Shown piece after piece: positions 1 to 9,103 of a stretch of DNA of 64,000 nucleotides. The position numbers and the translations under genes are program-made. How positions within the stretch are numbered: the stretch's first letter is position 1; the number at the start of each line of letters is the position of its first letter. The notes beneath the pieces were generated by a model. That model did not search any database. It saw nothing but the letters and a program-made list of their open reading frames with translations, and was not told the origin of the DNA. The DNA comes from CALHVX01 sp039198065 (GTDB lineage: Bacteria; Pseudomonadota; Gammaproteobacteria; Pseudomonadales; Azotimanducaceae), in contig JBCCTU010000007.1 in NCBI GenBank assembly GCA_039198065.1, positions 123,965-187,964 of the forward strand, given 5' to 3'.

Positions 1-1
1 T

Positions 2-748
2 ACGGAATCCGGCAGTGTCACGCTACGCGTAGGCATCAACGTAGACGGGCAACCCGGCGCCGATACCGCCGCGCTCCGGTTCGAAGTGGAAGACACCGGC
101 ATTGGCATTCCGGAATCCTTTCATGACAGCCTATTCTCCGCGTTCAGTCAGGCCGATGCGTCTACAACGCGCCGCTACGGCGGCACGGGCCTGGGCCTGG
201 CCATCGTCAAGCAACTCATTGAACTCATGGGCGGCACCATCTCGTTTACGAGCACCGTCGGCCAGGGGACCTGTTTCCGGTTGGACGCCGCCTTTCCCAT
301 AAGCGCAGCACCTACGACTGCGCCGCAGGCTCCCCTGAGCACTGCATCAGATACCACAACGAACGCGCTGAGGATCCTGGTTGCCGAAGACAACCCCGTA
401 AATCAGCAGGTCGTGAAGGCGATGCTCAAGCGGCTGGGCTACCGGGCAACGCTGGCGGAAAACGGCGCCAAGGCCGTTTCAGCGGCTGCGGCACATACCT
501 ACGATCTGATCCTCATGGATCTGCTCATGCCCGAGATGGACGGCCTCGAGGCCGCGACGCTCATCCAGAAGCAACCCGCCTCCCCCGAGATTGCGATCGT
601 TTCTGCCAACGTCAGCGATGACGACCGGGCGCGCAGCCAGGCCGTAGGTGTGGCAGAGTTTCTTCCAAAACCGATCGTGCTCGAAGATCTCGACCGACTG
701 CTGCAGCGCGTCGCAGCGCGGCGGCTTCCAGCAGTCGGCCCACCCTAA
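2..748 (+). CDS. Hybrid sensor histidine kinase, C-terminal part (HATPase + receiver)
   Basis: The frame is open from the left edge of the window, so the gene begins upstream. The visible part has the end of a HATPase_c domain: a DTGIGIP nucleotide-binding box near residue 30 and a GGTGLGL box near residue 60. A short Ala/Pro/Thr linker follows. A receiver domain then starts at LRILVAEDN, with the acidic pair ED, the phospho-acceptor Asp in MDLLMP and the conserved Lys in PKP. This is the layout of a hybrid kinase that passes phosphate to its own receiver and often on to an Hpt protein. The sensor region, dimerisation helix and H-box are outside the window. It lies about 170 bp upstream of the CHAT gene on the same strand, so it may be linked to it functionally, which is inference. 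Confidence 0.9.
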   Translation, partial: TESGSVTLRVGINVDGQPGADTAALRFEVEDTGIGIPESFHDSLFSAFSQADASTTRRYGGTGLGLAIVKQLIELMGGTISFTSTVGQGTCFRLDAAFPISAAPTTAPQAPLSTASDTTTNALRILVAEDNPVNQQVVKAMLKRLGYRATLAENGAKAVSAAAAHTYDLILMDLLMPEMDGLEAATLIQKQPASPEIAIVSANVSDDDRARSQAVGVAEFLPKPIVLEDLDRLLQRVAARRLPAVGPP

Positions 749-917
749 AGACTGCAGCAGTCCTATCCCGCGTCTCGTTCCCTTACCAGGCTTATCACGA
801 ACAAGTCACTGGCTCCACAGGGCCTTCCTGAGGGAATATCGGGGATCGTTGCACAGAGTCATCGGTCGCTGGCCTGAGGCCCTGGGCGAGGAACCGTGGA
901 CTGATTGAGGTGAGAGT

Positions 918-3287
918 GTGACGAGTAAACCGTCTTCGCCCGGTACCCGTTTAGCCATCAAAGCGCGTGGTGGTTCCGCGTTCGAACTCGATGCGGGACA
1001 GCGCTCGAAGCATCAAGAACTCGCCATGCGCTGGGCCTACCTGGTCCGGCACCGCAGCGACTGGTCGCCGTCTGGCGCCGGTCGCGCGGACTTGGGCCAG
1101 CGCGCGATGGGGGACCTGAAACTTCTGGGCCTGGGTCCTGCTCAGCTCGAAGCGCTTTTGCCTGCCGGTGTGATTGAAGTCCAGATTCCATTCGTCGAAG
1201 AGCGTCGCGGCTGGGAGTACCGGGTCATGCCCTGGGAGTCCTTGATCACCGCTGCGGCGAAAGAAATAGACGACAATGCAGCACTGACAGTGATACGACA
1301 CCTGAATGCGGACGACGACGCCCGACCGGTCAGCACCAGCAATCAGGCGATGATCATTCAGGCCGCACCCGGACAGCTGGCGCAGCGCTACGCGTTCGAC
1401 TCTGAAATCGAGCTCCTAACGGAAGCCATGCGTCGCGATGGCAGTGACCTGCAGCTGCACCGCTCAACGCCCAGCAGCGATCCAAACGTGGAGACACTGA
1501 CCGAGTCCATTCGCGTAGCCGAGCCCGCCGTACTTCACTTTACCGGTATAGACACCCACGAAGGTGCGCAGATTCTCGGTTCGCGCTCGGACTCGGTCCG
1601 AGACGGAGTCTACCTGTCGCACGACCGTCGACCGACCGCCGTGGACTCCGAGGCCTTTGCAGCAATGATCAACGCGGCGGCCCAGCGACCGCAGGTGTTC
1701 AGTTGCAACACCTTCAACTCCGGATCGCGGGTAACGGCCCTGGCAACAGCGCACGGGTGCGCACACACGCTCGGCTTTCAAGACCTCATCGACGACACGC
1801 TCGGGGAATTGTTTTTCGTCACGTTTTACCGCGCCTATGCCAGCCACCAGGACGTTCTCCGGGCTTTCCAACTCGCTATAGCGACGATTCAGGACCACCC
1901 CATTCCGATGCGCGGCAGTTGCGTCATTCTTTGGAGCCGCCGTTCTCTGCTGGAACCGGAGAGCACGCCGGTGCCGGCACCTCAAAAGAAACAACGCTCG
2001 GTGCAGACCGCGCCTTTCAGCCCGGACGATCTCACCCTGACGGTTCGGCCCTTCGAAGAGATCAACTATTCCCTGCTGCACAATCGTCGGCCGTTGTTTC
2101 GGGAGTTCCAAGTCAGTAACCGTAACGACGATGAACCCATTTCGCTCGAAGTCGAGCTGACGCTTCTGCATGCCGGGTCCACGCCGGTGGCAACGCACAC
2201 CGTGCTGCTCGAAGGTCCCATGATGGACATCAGCGATCGACTAACCATTCCCCTCACCTGGCGTGCGGACCGGTACAACGAAACGGTTCGGGCGAACCTG
2301 TCCTGGGTTGTGCGCTACGAGGGCGCCATCGTGAGACGTGACACCCCTCAGGTCTCGCTGCTGCCCATAGATGTGTGGCGTGATAGGCCAGACGACTGGG
2401 CCTGGCTGCCGTCTTTCGTGCTACCGAGAGATCCGGCAATCCACGCCCTGATCGATCGCGCCCAGCGCTACCTGTGTGCCCTGACCGACGACGCGGCCCA
2501 AGGATTCGAAGGCTATCAGTCCAGCGACCCGGCGCTCGTCGATCGGCAGGTTCAGGCCATCTGGTCCGCGCTCATTCTGGACTATGGACTGGCTTATACA
2601 GAGCCGCCGCCGACCTACGCCCGCCAGTCGCAGCGCGTACGCAACCCGTCGCGAATCATGGTAGAAAAACGGGGCACCTGTATCGATCTCACGCTGCTTT
2701 TTGCTGCCTGTCTCGAGTACGTAGGAATTGGGGTGGGTGTGTTTCTTCTGAAAGGCCACGCCCTCCCCGCCTACTGGCGCTCCAGCCCGACTCAGGGCGC
2801 AGCCGATCTTGACCACGCCTATTACGTGAGTCTGCTGCAGTCTGGCTCAGACCTCAGGCTCAACGAGTTCTCAAGCTATGTCGGCGACGCAGAAGACGCC
2901 ATGGACTCCGCCCGCTGGGTCTATGTACGGCAGCTACCGGACCGCAACACGGGCGCTATAACCGACGCTGCACAACGAGCCAGCGCGGAGCGCTTCGACA
3001 ACGCGCTGTTCGGGCCGCACGAAATCCAGGTCTACCCCCAGGGTGAGGCAACCACCAGGCTGCGGGATGGCCCGCTCCTGAGTCAGGATCTGGTGCCACT
3101 GGAAGCAACGTTCATGACCAGTGGCCGCAGCTTTATGGATGCGCTCGACGAAGGCTGGGCTCGGGTTCGGGCAACCGATGAACTGCAGGCATTCATTGAC
3201 GTGCCAAACGCCCGCGGCTGGACTGATCCCGAGCAGCAAACGCCCGGGGTCACGCCCCTCCCCTACGAAGACATTCAATCGACCTAG
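918..3287 (+). CDS. CHAT caspase-like protease fused to a transglutaminase-like domain
   Basis: A 789-residue protein with a GTG start preceded by GAGGTGAGA. Residues about 143-345 look like a CHAT (caspase HetF-associated) domain. The candidate catalytic His is in VLHFTG (His207) and the Cys is in FSCNTFNSG (Cys263). They are followed by the usual 'Gly-Phe...Asp...F..FY.A.....V..AF..A' tail. Residues about 370-480 resemble a beta-sandwich. Residues about 500-700 contain a transglutaminase/papain-like signature, KRGTCID (Cys588) and LKGHALPAYW (His614), with a downstream Asp expected. There is no signal peptide or membrane segment, so it is probably cytoplasmic. CHAT proteases act in bacterial conflict and cell-death systems. 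Two cysteine-hydrolase folds in one chain is unusual. The next gene, 9 bp downstream, is a serine hydrolase. The substrate is unknown. Confidence 0.72.
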   Translation: MTSKPSSPGTRLAIKARGGSAFELDAGQRSKHQELAMRWAYLVRHRSDWSPSGAGRADLGQRAMGDLKLLGLGPAQLEALLPAGVIEVQIPFVEERRGWEYRVMPWESLITAAAKEIDDNAALTVIRHLNADDDARPVSTSNQAMIIQAAPGQLAQRYAFDSEIELLTEAMRRDGSDLQLHRSTPSSDPNVETLTESIRVAEPAVLHFTGIDTHEGAQILGSRSDSVRDGVYLSHDRRPTAVDSEAFAAMINAAAQRPQVFSCNTFNSGSRVTALATAHGCAHTLGFQDLIDDTLGELFFVTFYRAYASHQDVLRAFQLAIATIQDHPIPMRGSCVILWSRRSLLEPESTPVPAPQKKQRSVQTAPFSPDDLTLTVRPFEEINYSLLHNRRPLFREFQVSNRNDDEPISLEVELTLLHAGSTPVATHTVLLEGPMMDISDRLTIPLTWRADRYNETVRANLSWVVRYEGAIVRRDTPQVSLLPIDVWRDRPDDWAWLPSFVLPRDPAIHALIDRAQRYLCALTDDAAQGFEGYQSSDPALVDRQVQAIWSALILDYGLAYTEPPPTYARQSQRVRNPSRIMVEKRGTCIDLTLLFAACLEYVGIGVGVFLLKGHALPAYWRSSPTQGAADLDHAYYVSLLQSGSDLRLNEFSSYVGDAEDAMDSARWVYVRQLPDRNTGAITDAAQRASAERFDNALFGPHEIQVYPQGEATTRLRDGPLLSQDLVPLEATFMTSGRSFMDALDEGWARVRATDELQAFIDVPNARGWTDPEQQTPGVTPLPYEDIQST

Positions 3288-3296
3288 GCGCGGCCC

Positions 3297-4637
3297 ATGT
3301 CGACGCAGAGCCTCGGGAACGAATTCGCCGCGATCGCCGACGAACTGTGGGAAACCGCTTCGAAAGAGGAAACCGATCAACAGCTGCGTCGGTCAAGTAG
3401 AAGCGCAGGAATGGAGTCGCTTCACCTCCAGATCGTTGAAGAAGATGGCGTCCGTTACGTGGAAGAAGGACCTTCGCGCAACCGATCGCGATCACCGGCT
3501 CCACCGCGCCGTCGCGCCTCGTCCCGCGGAACCCGCGCAGACCTGCTCGTTGATGTGGCGCTGCCAAAACTTGAGCCATCGAATGTCTCAGCCGCGTTGC
3601 GGGCGGCCGATGTCCGATGCAACGATTACCTGGCCCTCGACAAGCGGCGTTTCGGCGCGCTGCGTGAGATTAGCCTGAACCCGAAAACGGCTCGCGCCCG
3701 GTTTCTGAACCTGCGCGGTCCCGTGGCCGACGGATCGAAGATACTGCTGTTCGTACACGGCACCTTTTCGGAAACACCGTCGTTCTTCGACGGCTTTGCC
3801 AACCTGAGTAAAGCCGAACGCCAAACGCTGTACGCCTGGATGTCGACCCACTACGACCGCATCCTCGGCTTTGACCATCCGACGCTAGGCCTGAACCCGG
3901 CGCTCAACGCGCGGCGACTGCACGAAGAACTCGGGGCGCTGCCCAATGCCCATATCGATGTGATCTGTCACAGCCGTGGCGGCCTGGTCACGCGCTGGTG
4001 GATGGAAGGGTTCGATGCAGGCCCCGCCACCCGGCGACGGGCGCTATTCGTTGGCGCACCGTTGAACGGCACCGGCCTTGCCGCTCCGGCCAACATTCGC
4101 GCAACCTTGAGTCTCCTGTTGAGCTACACCGACGCGCTGGTTACGCGCCCGCTTCGCTGGGCCGGCGCCGTGTTTCCTGCAGCTGGCATCGTCTCGACGC
4201 TGTTCCAAGTCGTTACGTCCGTCACCTCGCTGGCAGTGAAGTCTCCCGCCATCGACGCTGCGATTGCCCTCGTGCCTGGGCTCAACGCCATGTCGCGAAC
4301 CTCAAACAACCTCGAGCTGCAGGCGGGTCGACGTATAGCCGAGGTCCGGGAGCGCTACTACTTCGTGCAATCTAACTTCGAAACGGAAGACGTTGGCTGG
4401 AAGTTCTGGCGCCACTTCCGCCGCGACCAACTGATCAACACGGCGGCAGACACGGTCTTTGCGGGTAAAAACGATTTGGTCGTCGACCTGACCTCGATGA
4501 CCGACCTTACCGACGCGCGCGCGGCGACAACGATCCCAAAATCGCAGGTGCTCGATTTCGGAACGAACGCGGACGTGCACCACACCAACTATTTCTCGCA
4601 TCCAAGCACAGCCGCGTGGATACGCGACGTGTTCTAG
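3297..4637 (+). CDS. Alpha/beta hydrolase (lipase-like), partner of the CHAT protein
   Basis: A 446-residue protein. Residues about 147-446 are an alpha/beta hydrolase: oxyanion region FVHGTFS (154-158), nucleophile elbow CHSRGG (Ser226), probable acid Asp in NDLVVD (about 393) and probable His in VHHTNYF (428/429). This resembles the DUF7379/PGAP1-like lipase group. Residues 1-80 are charged, with an Arg-rich stretch (RNRSRS...RRRASSR), and could be a regulatory tail. A hydrophobic stretch at about 268-320 could touch membrane. The gene starts 9 bp after the CHAT stop, so the two are very likely co-transcribed. A lipase-type effector activated by a protease would fit conflict-system logic, but this is inference. 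Confidence 0.72.
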   Translation: MSTQSLGNEFAAIADELWETASKEETDQQLRRSSRSAGMESLHLQIVEEDGVRYVEEGPSRNRSRSPAPPRRRASSRGTRADLLVDVALPKLEPSNVSAALRAADVRCNDYLALDKRRFGALREISLNPKTARARFLNLRGPVADGSKILLFVHGTFSETPSFFDGFANLSKAERQTLYAWMSTHYDRILGFDHPTLGLNPALNARRLHEELGALPNAHIDVICHSRGGLVTRWWMEGFDAGPATRRRALFVGAPLNGTGLAAPANIRATLSLLLSYTDALVTRPLRWAGAVFPAAGIVSTLFQVVTSVTSLAVKSPAIDAAIALVPGLNAMSRTSNNLELQAGRRIAEVRERYYFVQSNFETEDVGWKFWRHFRRDQLINTAADTVFAGKNDLVVDLTSMTDLTDARAATTIPKSQVLDFGTNADVHHTNYFSHPSTAAWIRDVF

Positions 4638-4667
4638 GCACGAACACTCACACCTTGGCGCTGGGCC

Positions 4668-5075
4668 TCAGGGCTCAGCCGGGGTCAGCAGGTGCTCAAC
4701 CGCCAGTTCGAGCTCGAGCGGACGTATGGGCTTTACCAGAAACGCATCCACGCCGAGTTGTTCGAGATAGGCGCTCAAGGGATGAGCGCCGCGGACCGCG
4801 CTGGCGCCCGTGATGGCAATGATCGGGAGATCCGGCAAGCCGTAGTCGATGGCCTGTTTGATCATGCCTACCAGGTATAGACCGCCTCGTCCGGGCTGGT
4901 CGGTATAAATGTCTGTGACTAGGAGGTCGTAGTGCAAGGTTCGCAAGCGAGTGATCGCAGCGTCGGCGCGCTCGACGACGTCAACGACGTAGCCTGCGGC
5001 TTCAAGGCGCGCCTGCAATGCAGCGGCCTGACGAAAATCATCTTCGAGCAGGAGAATCCGAGACCCGTGATCCAC
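4668..5075 (-). CDS. Single-domain response regulator
   Basis: A receiver domain of about 135 residues with no output domain. It begins at SRILLLEDD (acidic pocket), has the phospho-acceptor Asp in LVTDIY, the Thr/Ser switch in AITGAS and the Lys in LVKPI. The chosen GTG start at 5075 has a strong GAGGAGG ribosome site five bases upstream. The longer frame to 5120 also begins with GTG but lacks such a site. It converges on the alpha/beta hydrolase gene with only about 30 bp between them. Such proteins act as phosphate shuttles or bind partners directly. The hybrid kinase at the window edge is a possible partner. Confidence 0.85.
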   Translation of the reverse strand: MDHGSRILLLEDDFRQAAALQARLEAAGYVVDVVERADAAITRLRTLHYDLLVTDIYTDQPGRGGLYLVGMIKQAIDYGLPDLPIIAITGASAVRGAHPLSAYLEQLGVDAFLVKPIRPLELELAVEHLLTPAEP

Positions 5076-5231
5076 GAACGCCTCCTCTGGCGATGCGCCA
5101 GGGCAAGGAACCGGCGACACAGCTGGTTACTGTCCGTAAAGGATAGCGGACTGCTCGCGGATTGCCCATGAGAAAGGACCACGAGAAGGAATGCGCGATG
5201 GAGGTTCGATTCCACCCGTTAAGCACACCGG

Positions 5232-6314
5232 TCAGGGTGGCGGTAGCAGCCGCTCGGCCTGGAGTCGGCGCAGCCATTTCATCAGCATGCGCTCCGTATC
5301 CATACATTCGGAAAAGCCGGCCTGACGCAGCTTGATCGTGGACACGATGGCCGGGGGTGGGACACTGTCGCCGAACCCGTAGGCCATGGTGAAGTCGGCA
5401 TAGAAATGAGACTCACCGAGGAGCGCCTGCAGATCCGGTTCGCGCAAACCGTACGACGTTGCCAGGGTGCGCCACTCCCCGCCCGCGGCGTTCAGCATTG
5501 CAGCGACGGATTGGGGTCTGTCCTGTCCCGCTGCCATGCCCAGCGCTTCTGCGACTACAGGCCACACGCCGCGCCAACTGAACACGTCGCCGTTGGTGAC
5601 GTTGAAGATCTCATCGCGTGCGGCGGGTTCCGACCCCGCCCAGAGCACAACGCGAGCGAGCAGGTCGGCGTCCACAGCCTCAAGCACTCCACTGGGGCCA
5701 CCGGGAAAATGTAAGGGTTCGTTGCGATTGCGCAGCAGCGCGCCGTAGGCACCGAGTACGGGAATGAGGTTCATCGCAACACCGGTTGCACCACCAAAGA
5801 TGATCTGGGGACGCAGGATGGTCCAGCTAAATCCGTCGGCGGAAGCCGCGCTGCGCAAGGCCTGTTCCTGCCGCCAGTAGAAGTTGTCGTGCGCGTGCTC
5901 CGAGCGATTCTCCCGAGCGGGCAGATCAATGGGACGCAGGTGCGCGCCGTAGGCCTTTGTGCCCTGTAACAGCGTGACATGCTTCAGGCTGCCGTCGGCG
6001 CGAAGAACGCCCAGGAGGTTTCGCAACATACGGTCGTTGGCCTCAATCTGGGACGCCTGTTGCCAGCCGGCAACCAGCCCCGGCTCCTCGTGCAGCGCCG
6101 CATAAACCAGGTGTGTCACCCCAGCAAGGTCGCCCACGATCTGCTTCAGGGCGTCGTTGGACAGTAGATCCACCGAGCGGTGCAAGCTGCCATAGGTTGA
6201 GCGTGGCACGCGGCGCGAGAGCGCAAGCGTGTCGAGATCCGCTTCGCTACACGCGTGCAGCACACTCTGCCCAACAACGCCAGTAGCACCGGCAACGAGC
6301 ACCCGTTTCGACAT
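5232..6314 (-). CDS. SDR-family reductase of the PRISE (progesterone 5-beta-reductase-like) type
   Basis: A 360-residue atypical short-chain dehydrogenase. The N-terminus has the NADPH-binding GATGVVGQ motif. The middle has NFYWRQEQAL, which resembles the NFYY..ED motif of PRISE/iridoid-synthase-like enzymes, where the Tyr is catalytic. Length and motif spacing fit that family, which reduces activated C=C bonds of enones. The start at 6314 is chosen because GGGGGAG lies six bases upstream and the Rossmann motif follows directly. The frame is open upstream to 6434, but that extension is not family-like. It stands alone, facing a gap of more than 500 bp. The natural substrate cannot be read from context. 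Confidence 0.8.
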   Translation of the reverse strand: MSKRVLVAGATGVVGQSVLHACSEADLDTLALSRRVPRSTYGSLHRSVDLLSNDALKQIVGDLAGVTHLVYAALHEEPGLVAGWQQASQIEANDRMLRNLLGVLRADGSLKHVTLLQGTKAYGAHLRPIDLPARENRSEHAHDNFYWRQEQALRSAASADGFSWTILRPQIIFGGATGVAMNLIPVLGAYGALLRNRNEPLHFPGGPSGVLEAVDADLLARVVLWAGSEPAARDEIFNVTNGDVFSWRGVWPVVAEALGMAAGQDRPQSVAAMLNAAGGEWRTLATSYGLREPDLQALLGESHFYADFTMAYGFGDSVPPPAIVSTIKLRQAGFSECMDTERMLMKWLRRLQAERLLPPP

Positions 6315-6883
6315 TGCGCTCCCCCATGTTCCGTTTGCGGGACACGAACCGCACCAAGCGAAGCGCCAGTATACGGAGGGCCTGACCAAGTTCGGGCAGC
6401 GACGGCGTAGTGCATGGGACTGACTGCCCCACACTCCCCAGCTAGCAGGGCCCTGTAAGCGCAGGTTGCGGCAGAGAAATACCGCGGATCGATCAGGTCT
6501 CGAAGATTAAACCGAGGCAAGTAAAAATATGAATATCAATAAGTTGCGAGAGTTATTGGTTATGCGAAAGAGAATTTCTGAAGCAAGGTGAGCTACGGAG
6601 CGACGCCTTGGTCAGCAGTGCACGACGCCGATGTAACGCGCAGCGAAAGCGCCCCCAACCGTGTTGTACTGCACCGCGAAATCCCCAGAGCCATTCGGCA
6701 CAACCCTTGCTTCCACTTACTTCAGCCTGCTTACGCTTGCTTAGGTCAGCGTGAACACCTGAACTCTCGGTACGGGCGCCTAGCCGTGTAGTTCGAGCGG
6801 GAGTGCAGGTACGGGAAAGCGGGACCTGCCTCGTCATCGACTTAGTTAGTATCGTTCCCCATCGAGCAACGGAATCAGAGATC
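6315..6883. other. Intergenic region with no supported gene
   Basis: About 570 bp between the divergent reductase and lipoprotein genes. Short open frames exist but none has a family-like sequence or a ribosome site. A more AT-rich patch around 6500-6570 could hold promoters. I see no tRNA, repeat or clear terminator. Confidence 0.5.
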
Positions 6884-8089
6884 ATGAAGACCACTCCTAA
6901 CCCGCGCGTTCTCTTGCGTCGTGCGCGCAGCCTTGCAACCGGCGCCCTACTCCTGACCCTCGCGGCCTGCTCGCCCGATCCAGCCGCAACGCAAGCGCAA
7001 CCCCCAGAGGCTGATAGCGCCGCAAGCCCAGAAGCGATGCCCGCGCAAACCGCCGCGACCGAGCCGCTGTTGGTTCCCGCCGACTTCGAGGTTCCAGTCA
7101 ACGTGGAAACGGACGGATTCAAAGTTGTGCCGCTGGGACCAGACCTCACCGACATCGATTACGCGGCATACATGTCCTCGATCGAGCACCTGCAACAGAC
7201 CTTTACCCGCAGCGATCGCTGGCCGACCAAAGATCTGGACCGCGACGACGCCATCCTCGACATGCAAACCGAACAGGCGCGTTTCGAGCGTCGAGCGTCC
7301 TTCGCGTACGGCGTACTTACGCCGGACGGAAGCCGCGAGCGCGGCTGTGTGTACGTCCGGCCAGCAACTAAACCCGGCTACGACGCGACGGTTTCGCTGT
7401 GGGTTACCAAGGCCGAGTACGATGCCGGCTTCGATGCCGAACTCTACGAGTGGGTACAGGAGTGGATTGATGACGCCTGGCCCTTCGACAACGTGGCCTA
7501 CCCGGGTCGGAAAATCGAATGGGTTCAATGGGACGTGCTACCGGACATCGATGCACCCAACGCCAACGACCCGGCACTAATCGCAGCGAACACGGCAACG
7601 GCAGAGGCGATGATCGACGCGTTCTACTCGTTCGATGCCGAACGCCTGGCACCCTTCCTAGAAGCCGCGGGACCGTCGCAACCCCGTATCGCTGACTATC
7701 AGGGCTGGGCCGAGGGCGGCAACTACAAGGTTCTTAAGCGCCCCGGATGCACGGCAGAAAGCGCACAGCTTGTCATCTGTCCCGTTACAGTACAGGACGA
7801 CCCGGTGCAGGCCCTGAAAACCGGCTTCGACGTAACCGACACCTTTGCGCTCACCTTCAACGACGCCAAGATTGTGGCCATCAACACGAGCTCGAACGAC
7901 CAGCCGATCTACTACGAAGCCCGTCAATGGGTGGAAGAAAACATGCCCGAGGTTATGAATGGACCCTGCAGTCGAGATGCCGGGCGCAGAGCAACACCAG
8001 GTGACTGTGCACGGGCGATGACGGCCGGGTACAAGAAGTTCTACGAAACCGTGGTTGCGAACCGACCACCAACGAGCACGGAAACCTGA
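6884..8089 (+). CDS. Putative lipoprotein of unknown function
   Basis: A 401-residue protein. The start at 6884 is chosen because it gives a clean lipoprotein signal: Lys/Arg-rich n-region, hydrophobic stretch and lipobox LAAC at about residue 25. An upstream in-frame GTG/TTG would place 27 unlikely residues before it. After the lipid-anchored Cys comes an Ala/Pro/Gln-rich linker. Then there is a mixed alpha/beta region rich in Asp and Trp, with four or more Cys that could form disulphides (RGCVYV, RPGCTAES, VICPV, GPCSRDAG, GDCARAM). I do not recognise the family. It is probably anchored in the outer or inner membrane facing the periplasm. Confidence 0.7.
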   Translation: MKTTPNPRVLLRRARSLATGALLLTLAACSPDPAATQAQPPEADSAASPEAMPAQTAATEPLLVPADFEVPVNVETDGFKVVPLGPDLTDIDYAAYMSSIEHLQQTFTRSDRWPTKDLDRDDAILDMQTEQARFERRASFAYGVLTPDGSRERGCVYVRPATKPGYDATVSLWVTKAEYDAGFDAELYEWVQEWIDDAWPFDNVAYPGRKIEWVQWDVLPDIDAPNANDPALIAANTATAEAMIDAFYSFDAERLAPFLEAAGPSQPRIADYQGWAEGGNYKVLKRPGCTAESAQLVICPVTVQDDPVQALKTGFDVTDTFALTFNDAKIVAINTSSNDQPIYYEARQWVEENMPEVMNGPCSRDAGRRATPGDCARAMTAGYKKFYETVVANRPPTSTET

Positions 8090-8209
8090 GGGTCGGCATC
8101 AACACGCCTGGCGACACCGTTTTTCGATCCATGGATAGGTCTGTGTCGGCATGAGTCATGGCCGCTGATGCCCTCGGCATCGTCCAAAGATTGCGAACAC
8201 TCGCTTGCC

Positions 8210-8647
8210 CTAGCCGTCGAGAAGCGAGTCGGCAATACGAGTAATTTGGGTAACGAATGTGGCTCGTTGACCCGCTGGCAGGGCCGCGAGCATCCGCTCG
8301 CAGTTCGCCAGATCTTGTCGTTTGATCGCGGCCACCACCGACCGCCCTTCCTCTGTGAGAAAAAGCGCCACCGCTCGCAGATTGGCGTCACTGGGCTCGC
8401 GCCTGACAAAAGCGCGCTTAATTAAACGATCGCACGTCGACTGCGCGCTCGTGGGTCGCACGCCCAAATGCCGCGCAAGCTCAGCATTACTGCAACCGGG
8501 CGTGGCTTCTAGAAAGTAGAGGGTTTGAAAGTCAATGGAATTGTATTTGATGCGCCCCTCTGCCGGAGGAAAGCGCGTTTCATCGACGGTAAAGGTCCGC
8601 AGGATCGTCCGTATGCCTGAGAGCATTTCTTCCGTTGCCGCCGTCAC
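8210..8647 (-). CDS. MarR-family transcriptional regulator
   Basis: A 145-residue protein with a winged helix-turn-helix: CSNAELARHLGVRPTSAQSTCDRLIKRAFV, followed by the wing with R-E-P-S-D-A-N-L-R (the usual D-x-R motif) and the helical dimer region. MarR proteins bind short palindromes and release them on ligand binding. Its first codon overlaps the stop of the DoxX gene (ATGA), so the two are co-translated. A long palindrome at 9067-9099, between this operon and the alkylsulfatase gene, is the likely operator. That link is inferred from position. Confidence 0.88.
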   Translation of the reverse strand: MTAATEEMLSGIRTILRTFTVDETRFPPAEGRIKYNSIDFQTLYFLEATPGCSNAELARHLGVRPTSAQSTCDRLIKRAFVRREPSDANLRAVALFLTEEGRSVVAAIKRQDLANCERMLAALPAGQRATFVTQITRIADSLLDG

Positions 8648-9057
8648 GCGTCGTCCCCCCGCAGCACCGGCACCGCAGCCACATACAGTAACGCACCTGC
8701 AATAGAGAGATTCTTAAAGAACAACGAAAGCTCAAGCGCGCTACGCTGGCCGGTAACGTTCCAGAAATCATGAAACACCGGATTAGTCGAGAGCGTAAAC
8801 CCAGCAAGCAAAATCGCAGCAACCGACAGGTAACGACTGCCCGCAGCTACCATGATCCCAGCGGTCAGTTCGAGCGCAATCACGGAAGGCAACAAAACCG
8901 AAACGAGCGGCAGGCCTACCGTGGCCATGCGTTCGGAGGTTGCTTCGTAGGTCAGCAACTTGCTGATGCCGCCAAGAACGAACAGGGAAGCTAAGCCGAC
9001 ACGGCCAACGATCGCAATCGCCGAGGCTAAAGACGTAGCGTAAAGCAAGGCGAGCAA
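8644..9057 (-). CDS. DoxX-family membrane protein
   Basis: A protein of about 137 residues with four hydrophobic helices. It has the DoxX pattern: GLASLFVLGGISKLLTY in helix 1, the PLV...LPSVIALEL segment in helix 2, and FHDFWNVTGQ before helix 3. The reading frame begins with TTG at 9057, and no good ribosome site is visible, so the start could be this TTG or the one three codons later. DoxX proteins are small inner-membrane proteins linked to quinones and redox stress. The first gene of a two-gene operon with the MarR regulator. Confidence 0.82.
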   Translation of the reverse strand: MLALLYATSLASAIAIVGRVGLASLFVLGGISKLLTYEATSERMATVGLPLVSVLLPSVIALELTAGIMVAAGSRYLSVAAILLAGFTLSTNPVFHDFWNVTGQRSALELSLFFKNLSIAGALLYVAAVPVLRGDDA

Positions 9058-9066
9058 CAGACTTTG

Positions 9067-9099
9067 TACGATGTTCGTATATTATATACGAAGATCGTA
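9067..9099. promoter_or_regulatory. 33-bp palindrome, probable MarR operator
   Basis: Two 16-base arms flank a central T at 9083 and match as inverted repeats with a single mismatch (position 9073 against 9093). The core TTCGTATATTATATACGAA (9074-9092) is perfect. It sits between the doxX-marR operon and the divergent alkylsulfatase gene and overlaps promoter-like hexamers on both strands. A MarR dimer, or two dimers, bound here could repress both directions. Confidence 0.8.
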
Positions 9100-9103
9100 T
9101 AAA
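9074..9103 (+). promoter_or_regulatory. Candidate promoter for the alkylsulfatase gene
   Basis: TTCGTA (9074-9079) and TATAAA (9098-9103) are separated by 18 bp. Both lie in or next to the palindrome, so repressor binding would block polymerase. This is a match by eye only. Confidence 0.4.

Noticed and set aside
6553..7155. Minus-strand frame of 200 codons upstream of the lipoprotein gene
   Set aside because: Its composition is Ser/Arg/Ala-rich shadow of the plus-strand lipoprotein and the intergenic DNA, with no recognisable domain.
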